This document shows positions 19,158-27,149 of a DNA stretch of 64,000 nt, piece after piece. Position 1 is the stretch's first letter. Each line of letters starts with the position of its first letter. The DNA is from Alcaligenes sp. SDU_A2. GTDB lineage: Bacteria; Pseudomonadota; Gammaproteobacteria; Burkholderiales; Burkholderiaceae_B. Below the pieces are notes generated by a model. It was not told where the DNA came from. It made no database searches and saw only the letters and a program-made list of their open reading frames with translations. A program made the translations under genes and the position numbers. The stretch is from NCBI RefSeq assembly GCF_038237375.1, contig NZ_CP151273.1, positions 310,001 to 374,000 on the forward strand, given 5' to 3'.

Positions 19158-20054
19158 ATGACGACAAAGGAAATTATCCTGGGCGAAGCACAGGCCTCTT
19201 ATTTGCCCGCATCAGACCCAACTCCAGCGCGGGTCAGCGCGACTTTGTGTGACAAGAGAGTCACTCCCGCGGCGGACTCAATCCTAGGCAACTGCGAGTT
19301 CTACTATCGGCCGCTGCATGAGGAATACGTCGCCAAATCGGGCGTTTCCACGAGGGAGGCCTTCAAGGCATGGTCCAGCGAATGGAATCCCTGGGACGAT
19401 CTGGTCGTAGCGCGAAAACTGCTCTTAAACCGAGACCAACTCATCGTCGCCAGCAGCAGCGATGACAATTGGTCGCGTCATGCCAACTTCATGGTACGCC
19501 ACATCGGCTGCGGTCATCGACCACCGGATTATTACGTCAGCTACGGCTATTACTACTGCTCAAATTATGGGGCAAAGTTGAATTCGAGGTTATCCGTAGG
19601 CGGGCAAGAATGGCTTAGAGATGCGCGTAAGAATTTGCAAGAAAATATGGAAGATGGCCTTAAGGGCAACATGAAAGGAAATAGCATCACTATTGTTTGC
19701 CGCCGCTACCCGAACCGTACGGTCAATCTGCTGGTTCAACAATATGAACTGGAAGTTATGCCCAGCACGTTCAAAACCTTCGCCTTCCAGACTCATGTTC
19801 CAGCCTACCTGGATGCTGGACTAGCCGATCTGCCGATGAGCGATCTGGTCAATATTGGGGGCCAGCCCAATATTGAAGAGTGGCTGGACGGGGAAACCTG
19901 GTCACAAGCCATTGATTCCACCATTGAAGTTGCTAAAGACTGGGGTGGCAGCGCGCTGCACGCCATGGGTGATATGTATGAATCGGCCAAAGACACTGTC
20001 GGCAATGCTCTTGACGACGCGCTGACGTCATTGACCCGCCATTTGCGCTTCTAA
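19158..20054 (+). CDS. Unrecognised protein, candidate effector or toxin of a two-gene module
   Basis: 298 residues, no signal peptide or clear membrane helix. The middle is rich in aromatics (WSSEWNPWDDLVVARKLLL, then PPDYYVSYGYYYCS near residues 118-135), and the last ~50 residues form an amphipathic, Ala/Asp-rich helix region (DWGGSALHAMGDMYESAKDT). I do not recognise the family with confidence. Its place directly before a membrane-anchored beta-propeller gene (6-base gap), and the loss of its second copy while that partner's second copy is kept, fit an effector/immunity pair. That is inference. Confidence 0.5.
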   Translation: MTTKEIILGEAQASYLPASDPTPARVSATLCDKRVTPAADSILGNCEFYYRPLHEEYVAKSGVSTREAFKAWSSEWNPWDDLVVARKLLLNRDQLIVASSSDDNWSRHANFMVRHIGCGHRPPDYYVSYGYYYCSNYGAKLNSRLSVGGQEWLRDARKNLQENMEDGLKGNMKGNSITIVCRRYPNRTVNLLVQQYELEVMPSTFKTFAFQTHVPAYLDAGLADLPMSDLVNIGGQPNIEEWLDGETWSQAIDSTIEVAKDWGGSALHAMGDMYESAKDTVGNALDDALTSLTRHLRF

Positions 20055-21312
20055 CTACCGATGCCCAAACTCAGAAAGAAACACATCATCTATCTTCTGG
20101 CCGCCTTGGCAGTGCTGGTCGGCATGATGCATGGAGGCCCTATGTGGACCAAAGTTAGCTCTACATTTATGAAGCAAGATAAGCCGTACGGTCCGGGTGA
20201 TTTCCGCATTCGGGGCGATCAAGTCGTATCCATGAAGCTTTCAAAGCCAGAAACCAAAACTAAACCGATGACCAAGGAGCAGTTGGCTGATCCAAATTCA
20301 CGTTCGGAGTACACTGAACAATGGATGTATAGCGTCAACGAACGCGCTAATCGTCGCTCCGTTCGTATCCTAGCCGGCGAGCTCAACAGCCTAGAACGAA
20401 CATTTGAAGAACGCGCCCAGAAAGCCGACTGGTGGCTAGCACCGGATTGGAGCACCATCTACCTGGCCACAGGTTGGATGGACTACTATGACGAACCCAA
20501 ACCAGGTGAACGCTATACTCCTCAGATCACCAAACTCTTTAAGTTTGTTAATCATGGCCATGACTGGCAGCGACTGGAGTGGCCGGAGAACCAGGATATT
20601 ACATATCTGCGTTTTCTTGACCCACAACGCGGCTACCTGATTGGTTGGGGACCGCGTATCTGGCGCACTACTGATGGCGGTAGTAGCTGGACAGAAATTT
20701 CCATACCTGAACAAGCTCGTGATCCCGAGGACGAACGAGCCGAGTTCGATCTCGTTGCCCTGGGCAAGGACGGCGTGCTGCGCTTTGCCTTCCTGGTCCG
20801 TGATACTGGCGGCAACCACAGTCAGGTTCATACGCTGCGCTGGAACGACACCGAGCCTAAACTTGCCTTCACCTTGCCCGAGCAAACCGTCATGGATATC
20901 GCCGATGATGGTGAGGGTCGCCTTTATATCCTTAGCCAGACTGGACTGCCGCCATACTGGGCCGCTCCCGACGCCGCGCCTCGGCAAAGTCAGGTATTGA
21001 TACGACGCCTTGGCGGCGTCGATGTGGTGCACACGTTCGACGTTGGCTTTACTGGCTATGCCCTGTACCTGACGCCCAGCAAGGCCCTTTTGGTTGACGG
21101 TGTGGACGAGTCGGGTTTGCTGCCGAAAGACGTCATCGCGTTGAGTCGTGACGGCGGCCGGACATGGAAAGTAGAGAGCGAGGGCCTCTCGGCTCAAGGC
21201 GGCTACTACGATACGCAAACCGGCACACGCTGGCGCGTCAGCGGCTACTCGCTGTACCGGCGCGAGATTCCTTAGGGAATCGTGGAACAACCGACAATTC
21301 GGACGATTACAT
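19601..21312 (+). repeat. Direct repeat, unit A (effector 3' part plus propeller gene)
   Basis: The second half of the 298-residue gene, the whole propeller gene and 38 bases beyond its stop recur at 21444-22902. The shared tail after the stop (AATCGTGGAACAACC and on to GATTAC) marks the right edge. Confidence 0.8.
20061..21275 (+). CDS. Membrane-anchored beta-propeller (Asp-box) protein, copy A; candidate immunity protein
   Basis: 404 residues. A short basic start (MPKLRKKH) leads into one hydrophobic segment (residues 9-23, IIYLLAALAVLVGMM), so the protein is probably anchored in the inner membrane with the rest in the periplasm. Asp-box repeats typical of sialidase-like propellers are visible: RTTDGGSSW and LSRDGGRTW. 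The Asp-box fold is structural only; no catalytic residues are evident. A second copy at 21654 is nearly identical at both ends but different in a central block (about residues 82-178). A periplasmic immunity or binding role is inferred from context. Confidence 0.6.
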   Translation: MPKLRKKHIIYLLAALAVLVGMMHGGPMWTKVSSTFMKQDKPYGPGDFRIRGDQVVSMKLSKPETKTKPMTKEQLADPNSRSEYTEQWMYSVNERANRRSVRILAGELNSLERTFEERAQKADWWLAPDWSTIYLATGWMDYYDEPKPGERYTPQITKLFKFVNHGHDWQRLEWPENQDITYLRFLDPQRGYLIGWGPRIWRTTDGGSSWTEISIPEQARDPEDERAEFDLVALGKDGVLRFAFLVRDTGGNHSQVHTLRWNDTEPKLAFTLPEQTVMDIADDGEGRLYILSQTGLPPYWAAPDAAPRQSQVLIRRLGGVDVVHTFDVGFTGYALYLTPSKALLVDGVDESGLLPKDVIALSRDGGRTWKVESEGLSAQGGYYDTQTGTRWRVSGYSLYRREIP

Positions 21313-21443
21313 CTATGTAATCTGGCGCATTTTTCATCATGCGGTAGTTTTACGAAATCACCGCGTTTTTTCGGCGTTCAGCGGCCGCACACAGCCGCAT
21401 TTTTGGCCCATCGGTCCATATTAGAGCCTCGGCTATCACATGT
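21313..21443. other. Unique spacer between the two repeat units
   Basis: 131 bases without a gene, A/T-rich at first. It contains short G/C inverted repeats (CGGCCG and GCGGCCGC at 21379-21390) but no recognisable insertion-sequence end or promoter. Confidence 0.5.
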
Positions 21444-21640
21444 GGGACAACGGTGGCTTAGATATGCACGATGGAATTTGCAAAACAATATGGAAGATGG
21501 CCTTAATGGCAACATGAAAGGAAATAGCATCACTATTGTTTGCCGCCGCTACCCGAACCGTATGGTCAATCTGCTGGTTCAACAATATGAACTGGAAGTT
21601 ATGCCCAGCACGTTCAAAAGTCATTGACCCGCTATTTGTG
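21444..21640 (+). pseudogene. Remnant of a second copy of the 298-residue candidate effector
   Basis: Codes for about 55 residues matching residues ~150-206 of the intact protein at 19158 (NNMEDGLNGNMKGNS...YELEVMPSTFK) without any start of its own. It then jumps directly to the gene's last ~30 bases (GTCATTGACCCGC), missing about 250 bases that correspond to 19777-20026 and reading out of frame to an early stop. Both the N-terminal half and most of the C-terminal part are gone, so it is certainly broken. Confidence 0.8.
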
Positions 21641-21653
21641 CTTCTAACTACCG

Positions 21654-22865
21654 ATGCCCAAACTCAGAAAGAAACACATCATTTATCTTCTGGTCGCCTT
21701 GGCAGTGCTGGTCGGCATGATGCATGGAGGCCCTATGTGGACCAAAGTTAGCTCTACATTTATGAAGCAAGATAAGCCGTACGGACCGGGTGATTTCCGC
21801 ATTCGGGGCGATCAAGTCGTATCCATGAAGCTTTCAAAGCCAGAAACCAAAACTAAACCGATGACTAAGGAGCAGTTGGCTGATCCAAATTCACGTTTGG
21901 AGTACACAGAGCAATGGATGTATAGCGTCAACGAACGCCGAAATCGCCGCTCCGTCCATATTTTTTCCGGAACACTCGAAAACCCTCAACGGACATTCGA
22001 AGAACGTGCCCAAAAGGCAGACTGGTGGTTGGCCCCAGACTGGAGTACTGCTTATCTTACGACCGGCTGGACGAATAGTTATGACATAAAAAAAGGGGTA
22101 CGCTATGCCCCTCAAATTACTAAGCTGTTCAAATCTACCAATCAGGGCTTGAGTTGGGAACAACTGGAATGGCCTGAAAACCAAAACATCACGTATCTGC
22201 GTTTTCTTGACCCACAACGCGGCTACCTGATTGGTTGGGGACCGCGCATCTGGCGCACTACTGATGGCGGTAGTAGCTGGACAGAAATTTCCATACCTGA
22301 ACAAGCTCGCGATCCCGAGGACGAACGAGCCGAATTCGATCTCGTTGCCCTGGGCAAGGACGGCGTGCTGCGCTTTGCCTTCTTGGTCCGTGATACCGGT
22401 GGCAACCACAGTCAGGTTCATACGCTGCGCTGGAACGACACCGAGCCTAAACTTGCGTTCACCTTGCCCGAGCAAACCGTCATGGATATCGCCGATGATG
22501 GTGAGGGTCGCCTTTATATCCTTAGCCAGACTGGACTGCCGCCATACTGGGCCGCTCCCGACGCCGCGCCTCGACAAAGCCAGGTATTGATACGACGCCT
22601 TGGCGGCGTCGATGTGATGCACACGTTCGACGCTGGCTTTACTGGCTATGCCCTGTACCTGACGCCCAGCAAGGCCCTTTTGGTTGACGGTGTGGACGAG
22701 TCGGGTTTGCTGCCGAAAGACGTCATCGCGTTGAGTCGTGACGGCGGCCGGACATGGAAAGTAGAGAGCGAAGGCCTCTCGGCTCAAGGCGGCTACTACG
22801 ATACGCAAACCGGCACACGCTGGCGCGTCAGTGGGTACTCGCTGTACCGGCGCGAGATTCCTTAG
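21654..22865 (+). CDS. Membrane-anchored beta-propeller (Asp-box) protein, copy B
   Basis: 403 residues, same layout as copy A: basic start, one membrane segment, propeller with RTTDGGSSW and LSRDGGRTW. Residues 1-81 and ~179-403 are almost identical to copy A, even at silent sites. The central block differs in many residues and silent sites (e.g. FSGTLENPQ against LAGELNSLE; NSYDIKKGVRYAPQ against DYYDEPKPGERYTPQ). It lacks an intact partner gene, so if it is an immunity protein it is now an orphan, possibly guarding against a variant no longer encoded here. Confidence 0.6.
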   Translation: MPKLRKKHIIYLLVALAVLVGMMHGGPMWTKVSSTFMKQDKPYGPGDFRIRGDQVVSMKLSKPETKTKPMTKEQLADPNSRLEYTEQWMYSVNERRNRRSVHIFSGTLENPQRTFEERAQKADWWLAPDWSTAYLTTGWTNSYDIKKGVRYAPQITKLFKSTNQGLSWEQLEWPENQNITYLRFLDPQRGYLIGWGPRIWRTTDGGSSWTEISIPEQARDPEDERAEFDLVALGKDGVLRFAFLVRDTGGNHSQVHTLRWNDTEPKLAFTLPEQTVMDIADDGEGRLYILSQTGLPPYWAAPDAAPRQSQVLIRRLGGVDVMHTFDAGFTGYALYLTPSKALLVDGVDESGLLPKDVIALSRDGGRTWKVESEGLSAQGGYYDTQTGTRWRVSGYSLYRREIP

Positions 22866-22906
22866 AGAATCGTGGAACAACCAACAGTTCGGACGATTAC
22901 CCCTCC

Positions 22907-24583
22907 TCAAACTGCAGCGCGCGTGCGCAGCTCCCGGCGCAGGATTTTTCCCACATTGGTGCGTGGCAGCTCGTCGCGGAACTCCACCTGGCGCGGCACT
23001 TTATAGCCGGTCAGGCTCTCGCGGCAGTGAGCGATGACCTGGGCCTCGGTCAGTTCCGGGTTGCGACGAATCACGAACAGTTTGACCGCTTCGCCCGAGT
23101 GTTCGTCCGGTATGCCGATGGCGGCGGATTCCACAATGTCAGGGTGCTGAGCGGCCACGGCTTCGACTTCGTTGGGGTACACATTGAAGCCGGACACCAG
23201 AATCATGTCTTTCTTGCGGTCCAGGATATAGACGTAGCCTTGTTCGTCCATATAGCCCAGGTCGCCGGTGCGCAGAAAGCCGTCCCGATCGAACACCTTG
23301 GCGGTTTCGTCGGGACGTTGCCAGTAGCCGGGCGTAACTTGTGGACCTCGAATGCAAAGTTCGCCGGTTTGTCCGATGGGCATGTCGTTTTGCTGCTCGT
23401 CGCGTATGCTCAGCGCAGTCGAGGGTACCGGCAGGCCGATGGAACCGGTGAATTCGAGTTTGTCCAGAGGATTGATGGTGGCGGCTGGCGAGGTTTCGGT
23501 CAGACCATAAGCCTGGGCCAAAGGCTTGCCGGTCGCTTGCAGCCAGCGTTGCGCCACGACTTCTTGCACGGCCATGCCTCCGCCCAGGGTAAAGCGCAGG
23601 GATGAAAAATCCAGTTTTTTGAAATTCGGATTATTGAGCAGGGCATTGAACAGGGTGTTGACGCCGGTGATGGCGGTAAAGCGCACCGTACCCATGTCTT
23701 TGACCAGGGCGGGGATATCACGCGCATTGACGATCAACAGATTCTGGGCACCCAGGCGCAGAAAGACCAGACAATTCGCCGTGAAGGCGAAGATATGGTA
23801 GAGCGGCAGGGCGGTGACGACGCAGTCGGTCTTATCAGACTGTAGATAGGGCTGTATCCAGGCCAGTGCCTGGCACAGATTGGACACCAGATTGCCATGC
23901 GTCAGGATGGCACCTTTGGCAACGCCAGTGGTGCCGCCTGTGTATTGCAGGCAGGCGATGTCCTCGTGGTTCAGCGTAACTGGTGCTGGCGGATGGGCGC
24001 GTCCTTGGGACAAGACGGTATTGAAGGGCACTGCCTGCGGCAGGGACCAGGGCGGCACGCCTTTTTTGATGTGTTTGACCACCTGATTGACCAACCAGCC
24101 TTTGAAGGCACCCAGACGATCGCCCACGCGGGTGACGATAATGCGTTTGATGGGGGTGTCGGGCAGGATCTCCTGCAGGACATGAGCGAAGTTTTCGGCA
24201 ATGATAATAGTTTGTGCGCCGCTGTCCTGTAACTGGTGGCGCAGTTCCCGCGCTGTGTACAAGGGGTTGGTGTTGACGACGATGGCCCCGCTGCGCAGCA
24301 CTCCGTACAGGCAGATGGGGTATTGCAACAGATTGGGCATCATCAGCGCGACGCGATCTCCCTTGCGCACGCCTGCATGCTGCAGCCACCCGGCCAGGGC
24401 CAGGGCGTGCTGTTCCAGTTCTTGGTAGCTTAGGTGTTGGCCCATGCTGATGTAGGCTGTACGCTGGGCGAATTGGGCGCAGCTTTGTTCGAACACGGAC
24501 AGCAGCGATGGGTACTGCAGGGCCTGGTCCTCGATGCTGGCAGGAATGCCAGCTGGGTAGTGTTGCAGCCAGATCGGTTTCAT
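22907..24583 (-). CDS. fadD: Long-chain fatty acid-CoA ligase
   Basis: 558 residues, similar to E. coli FadD (561). The AMP-binding P-loop YTGGTTGVAKGA, the adenylate motif YGLTETSPA, and the C-terminal core (DRKKDMILVSGFNVYPNEVE; lysine in GKILRREL) are present. It activates fatty acids to acyl-CoA at the inner face of the membrane. It is the last gene of fadL-hotdog-CHI-fadD, 16 bases after the chalcone-isomerase-like gene. The repeat module at 21444-22902 ends just beyond its stop. Confidence 0.95.
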   Translation of the reverse strand: MKPIWLQHYPAGIPASIEDQALQYPSLLSVFEQSCAQFAQRTAYISMGQHLSYQELEQHALALAGWLQHAGVRKGDRVALMMPNLLQYPICLYGVLRSGAIVVNTNPLYTARELRHQLQDSGAQTIIIAENFAHVLQEILPDTPIKRIIVTRVGDRLGAFKGWLVNQVVKHIKKGVPPWSLPQAVPFNTVLSQGRAHPPAPVTLNHEDIACLQYTGGTTGVAKGAILTHGNLVSNLCQALAWIQPYLQSDKTDCVVTALPLYHIFAFTANCLVFLRLGAQNLLIVNARDIPALVKDMGTVRFTAITGVNTLFNALLNNPNFKKLDFSSLRFTLGGGMAVQEVVAQRWLQATGKPLAQAYGLTETSPAATINPLDKLEFTGSIGLPVPSTALSIRDEQQNDMPIGQTGELCIRGPQVTPGYWQRPDETAKVFDRDGFLRTGDLGYMDEQGYVYILDRKKDMILVSGFNVYPNEVEAVAAQHPDIVESAAIGIPDEHSGEAVKLFVIRRNPELTEAQVIAHCRESLTGYKVPRQVEFRDELPRTNVGKILRRELRTRAAV

Positions 24584-24599
24584 GGCGCGCTCCGTAAGG

Positions 24600-25172
24600 T
24601 CAGGACAGACCCAGCAGGGCTTGCTTGAGGGACGACTGGACTGGCTTGTGGCCCAGCCATATTTTGAGCAGGGCGGGGGCCAGGTCCTGGTGGTCTACGC
24701 GTCCGAGCACAGTCTGGTTAAAGAGAATTTGCAAGCCTTGCGCGTCCATGTCCAGTTGCACCAGATCGCCTGTCTTGGCCTGGCCTACCGAGCGCATGTG
24801 TTGCTCGAACTGCTCCAGCGCGGGACCGATTTCTTGCCGTTCAGGCTCGGTCAGGTTGGCATGCACGCCCTCTTTCAGGGCATCGATCAGAGTCTGGGCA
24901 TCCAGGTTGCGCATCAAGGTCAGACGCATCTGGCGTGGTTGGCGATCGTAGATGATGGCGCGCGCATCCTGGGTGCGTGCTTTCGTGTATAAGGCGGCGA
25001 CGTAAATATCGAAAAATACTTTTGTGCGTACTCCGGCACCGTTCAGTGTCAGGGCCTGATGCTGGACAGTGGCGCTATCGGGGACGGTGACGCCGGCAAT
25101 GGTGGCGGCATGTGTAGTGGACAGGCCCAGAAAAAGGGAAAGGGTTAAAGCGGCACAGCGATGGGTAAACAT
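24600..25172 (-). CDS. Secreted chalcone isomerase-like protein
   Basis: 190 residues with a clear signal peptide (cleavage likely after THA, residue 22). The mature part begins ATIAGVTVPDSATVQHQALTLNGAGVR, with KVFFDIYVAALYT, the pattern of the chalcone isomerase-like family. In plants, fatty-acid-binding relatives of this fold are known in chloroplasts. Its position between fadL and fadD, with an export signal, suggests a periplasmic fatty-acid binder or carrier; this is inference. It lies 20 bases after the hotdog gene. Confidence 0.78.
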   Translation of the reverse strand: MFTHRCAALTLSLFLGLSTTHAATIAGVTVPDSATVQHQALTLNGAGVRTKVFFDIYVAALYTKARTQDARAIIYDRQPRQMRLTLMRNLDAQTLIDALKEGVHANLTEPERQEIGPALEQFEQHMRSVGQAKTGDLVQLDMDAQGLQILFNQTVLGRVDHQDLAPALLKIWLGHKPVQSSLKQALLGLS

Positions 25173-25192
25173 GTGGCGGTCCTCCTGGGGAG

Positions 25193-25711
25193 TCAGCGTG
25201 ATGTTGATTTTTGCCGGTAGAAGTCGGCGTCCGCGATGTATAGCGTGCGTTCCACAATGGTGTATATCTGGCCTTGCGGGTCCTGGATCTGGACTGTGAA
25301 GGTGGCGTCTGTCTCGTGATGCTGGTCCAGTCGATGGCGTATATCGTCCAGTTCCTGGGGGCTGATGTGAAAATTGGCATACAGCGTCTGGTAGCCCGGG
25401 CGGCGGTAACGAATTTGTGCCGCCTTGTCCCAGACCACCACCGGGCGGTTCAGGCCTGCCATCAGCATGGCGGCATGCACGCCGTCGGTAATAGCGAATA
25501 GAAAGCCGCCGTATAGCGAGCCTACGATATTGCGGGTGCGCCGGCGCAGCGGCAGGCGCACCACGATATGCAGCAGGTCGTGTGATACGGTGTGGACACG
25601 TCCGCCAGTGGCGCGAAAGGCGGGGTGCCAGTTAAAGCCGAGCTGCAGCAGACGCGAGCGCCAGCGAGGCGGCAGGCGTCGGAGCAGTTCCATACGGCGG
25701 CTGCGTGCCAT
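25193..25711 (-). CDS. Hotdog-fold protein of the DUF4442/thioesterase type
   Basis: 172 residues. The region VGSLYGGFLFAITDGVHAAMLM matches the hotdog helix with its Asp, and VVWDKAAQIRYRRPGYQTLYANFHIS the following strands, as in DUF4442/YiiD-like proteins. It may be an acyl-CoA thioesterase or just an acyl binder. It sits between fadL (9 bases) and the CHI-like gene, so a role in fatty acid uptake is likely. Confidence 0.72.
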   Translation of the reverse strand: MARSRRMELLRRLPPRWRSRLLQLGFNWHPAFRATGGRVHTVSHDLLHIVVRLPLRRRTRNIVGSLYGGFLFAITDGVHAAMLMAGLNRPVVVWDKAAQIRYRRPGYQTLYANFHISPQELDDIRHRLDQHHETDATFTVQIQDPQGQIYTIVERTLYIADADFYRQKSTSR

Positions 25712-25720
25712 AGCCGGTCT

Positions 25721-27034
25721 TTAGAAACGATAGCTGAACTGCACGCCCAGGATGTCGCCGCTGTTCTTGTAGGTGCCGCGCACCAGGCCGCGTTTGGCCA
25801 GATCCGAATCGTTGTTGATGTCGGTCTTTTTCAGGAACAGGTGGGTATAGCCGAAATCCCAGGTGGCGTTTTTGCTGTGCCGGTATTGTGCCCCCAGGGA
25901 TAGCCAGTATCGGTCGGTGTCGGGCAGCGAGGTGGGGCGGTAGTTGTCGTCACGCACGGGGGATTGGTCCCAGGCCAGTCCGCCTTTCAGGGTCCATTGC
26001 TCGTTGTAGTGGTAATTGGCTCCCAGGGCGATGCGCCAGGCATCTTTGAATTTCAGCTCCAGATCGGCATTCTGGGCACCGGGGCCGCTGTTCTCGATGG
26101 TCAGGCGCGGGATGCTGCTCCAACCTGTCCAGGAAATATCGGCCAGCAGTTGCCAGCGCGTGTTCAGGTCATGCACCACGCTGAAGATGGCGGTATCGGG
26201 CAGTTTGATGGTGGCTTGGGCATCCCAGTTGGCGTTGGGGGCAGGAATGCCGGCGGGAATGTTGCGGTTGCGCAGCTTGGTGGTGCCGTCTGCGGTGATC
26301 TTGACTTGCGAGCGGTAGGACAGTCCCAGACGTGTGCTGGGCGTGGCCTGGTACAGAATGCCGGCATTCCAGCCCCAGGCATCGCCTTTCATTTTGACGC
26401 GGGTGCCCAGATCCAGCGGGCCGAGCACGGGGTGAAAGCCGGCGGGCGTGGCCAGCCGGTAGTCGGCATCGATGTGCATCCAGTTCACGCCCAGTCCCAG
26501 GGACAATTGATCGTTGACCTTGTAGGCCACCGATGGGTTGACGTTGATGGTTTCGATGGCGAATTTTTCGGAATGGTAACGGCCCATCCAACCTTCTTCG
26601 TAGTCGGTGGTCAGGCCAAAGGGTGCGCCTATGCCCAGGCCGACCCACCAGCGTGGTGTTAATTGATGGGACAGGTAGATATTGGGCACGGCGGCCCATT
26701 TGCCGGCGTCTCCGCCTTCGTTGCCGGTGGCGGGACGGGATGCTCCGCGTGTTATGCCCAGCGGCAGGGTGCTGCCGTCGTCGGAAAATTTGAAGGTGGG
26801 TTTGATGGCGTTCAGGCCGGTCGAGAAGTTGCCGCCTGGCAGCAGGGCCATGCCGGCTGGATTGAAGTAGATGGTGCTGGCGTTATCGGCAATGGCCGCC
26901 GAGCCGGCGTAGGCATTGCCCAGGCCGCTGGCATTCTGTTCGAGCAGGTTAAAGCCTGCCGCGTGGGCCTGGCCGGCACCCAGTGCCATGAGCAGGGCGG
27001 GAATTGTTCGTAAAGCAACAACCGTCTTTTTCAT
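25721..27034 (-). CDS. fadL: Long-chain fatty acid outer membrane transporter
   Basis: 437 residues. I start at ATG 27034 (MKKTVVALRTIPALL) because GGAG lies upstream and a signal peptide follows (cleavage after QAHA). The mature N-terminus AGFNLLEQNASGLGNAYAG is the FadL hallmark, including the N-terminal plug that gates the barrel; NPAGMALLPG follows. The C-terminus ends in an aromatic (SYRF), as expected for a barrel protein. It begins the fadL-fadD unit and has a PsrA-like box upstream. Confidence 0.93.
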   Translation of the reverse strand: MKKTVVALRTIPALLMALGAGQAHAAGFNLLEQNASGLGNAYAGSAAIADNASTIYFNPAGMALLPGGNFSTGLNAIKPTFKFSDDGSTLPLGITRGASRPATGNEGGDAGKWAAVPNIYLSHQLTPRWWVGLGIGAPFGLTTDYEEGWMGRYHSEKFAIETINVNPSVAYKVNDQLSLGLGVNWMHIDADYRLATPAGFHPVLGPLDLGTRVKMKGDAWGWNAGILYQATPSTRLGLSYRSQVKITADGTTKLRNRNIPAGIPAPNANWDAQATIKLPDTAIFSVVHDLNTRWQLLADISWTGWSSIPRLTIENSGPGAQNADLELKFKDAWRIALGANYHYNEQWTLKGGLAWDQSPVRDDNYRPTSLPDTDRYWLSLGAQYRHSKNATWDFGYTHLFLKKTDINNDSDLAKRGLVRGTYKNSGDILGVQFSYRF

Positions 27035-27077
27035 GTGTCTTCTCCAGTCTTGGTGGCAGGGCACGTGGGGCATTTTT

Positions 27078-27091
27078 AAAACGCCCGTTTG
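27078..27091 (-). promoter_or_regulatory. PsrA-like operator upstream of fadL
   Basis: AAAAC-GCCC-GTTTG, 43 bases before the fadL ATG. The known PsrA consensus in Pseudomonas is [G/C]AAAC-N2-4-GTTT[G/C]; only the first base differs. A stronger copy lies at the regulator gene (33456). Confidence 0.5.
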
Positions 27092-27149
27092 TTTTTCTAT
27101 GGTGCATGACCTAGGCCATTCGGCGTATAGGTACTTATGCCAATCCGTG

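Larger units (their letters stand above)
21444..22902 (+). repeat. Direct repeat, unit B
   Basis: Matches unit A from TGGCTTAGA-like sequence to GATTAC, apart from a deletion of about 250 bases in the first gene and a strongly diverged block in the second. It ends 4 bases before the fadD stop codon. Confidence 0.8.
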
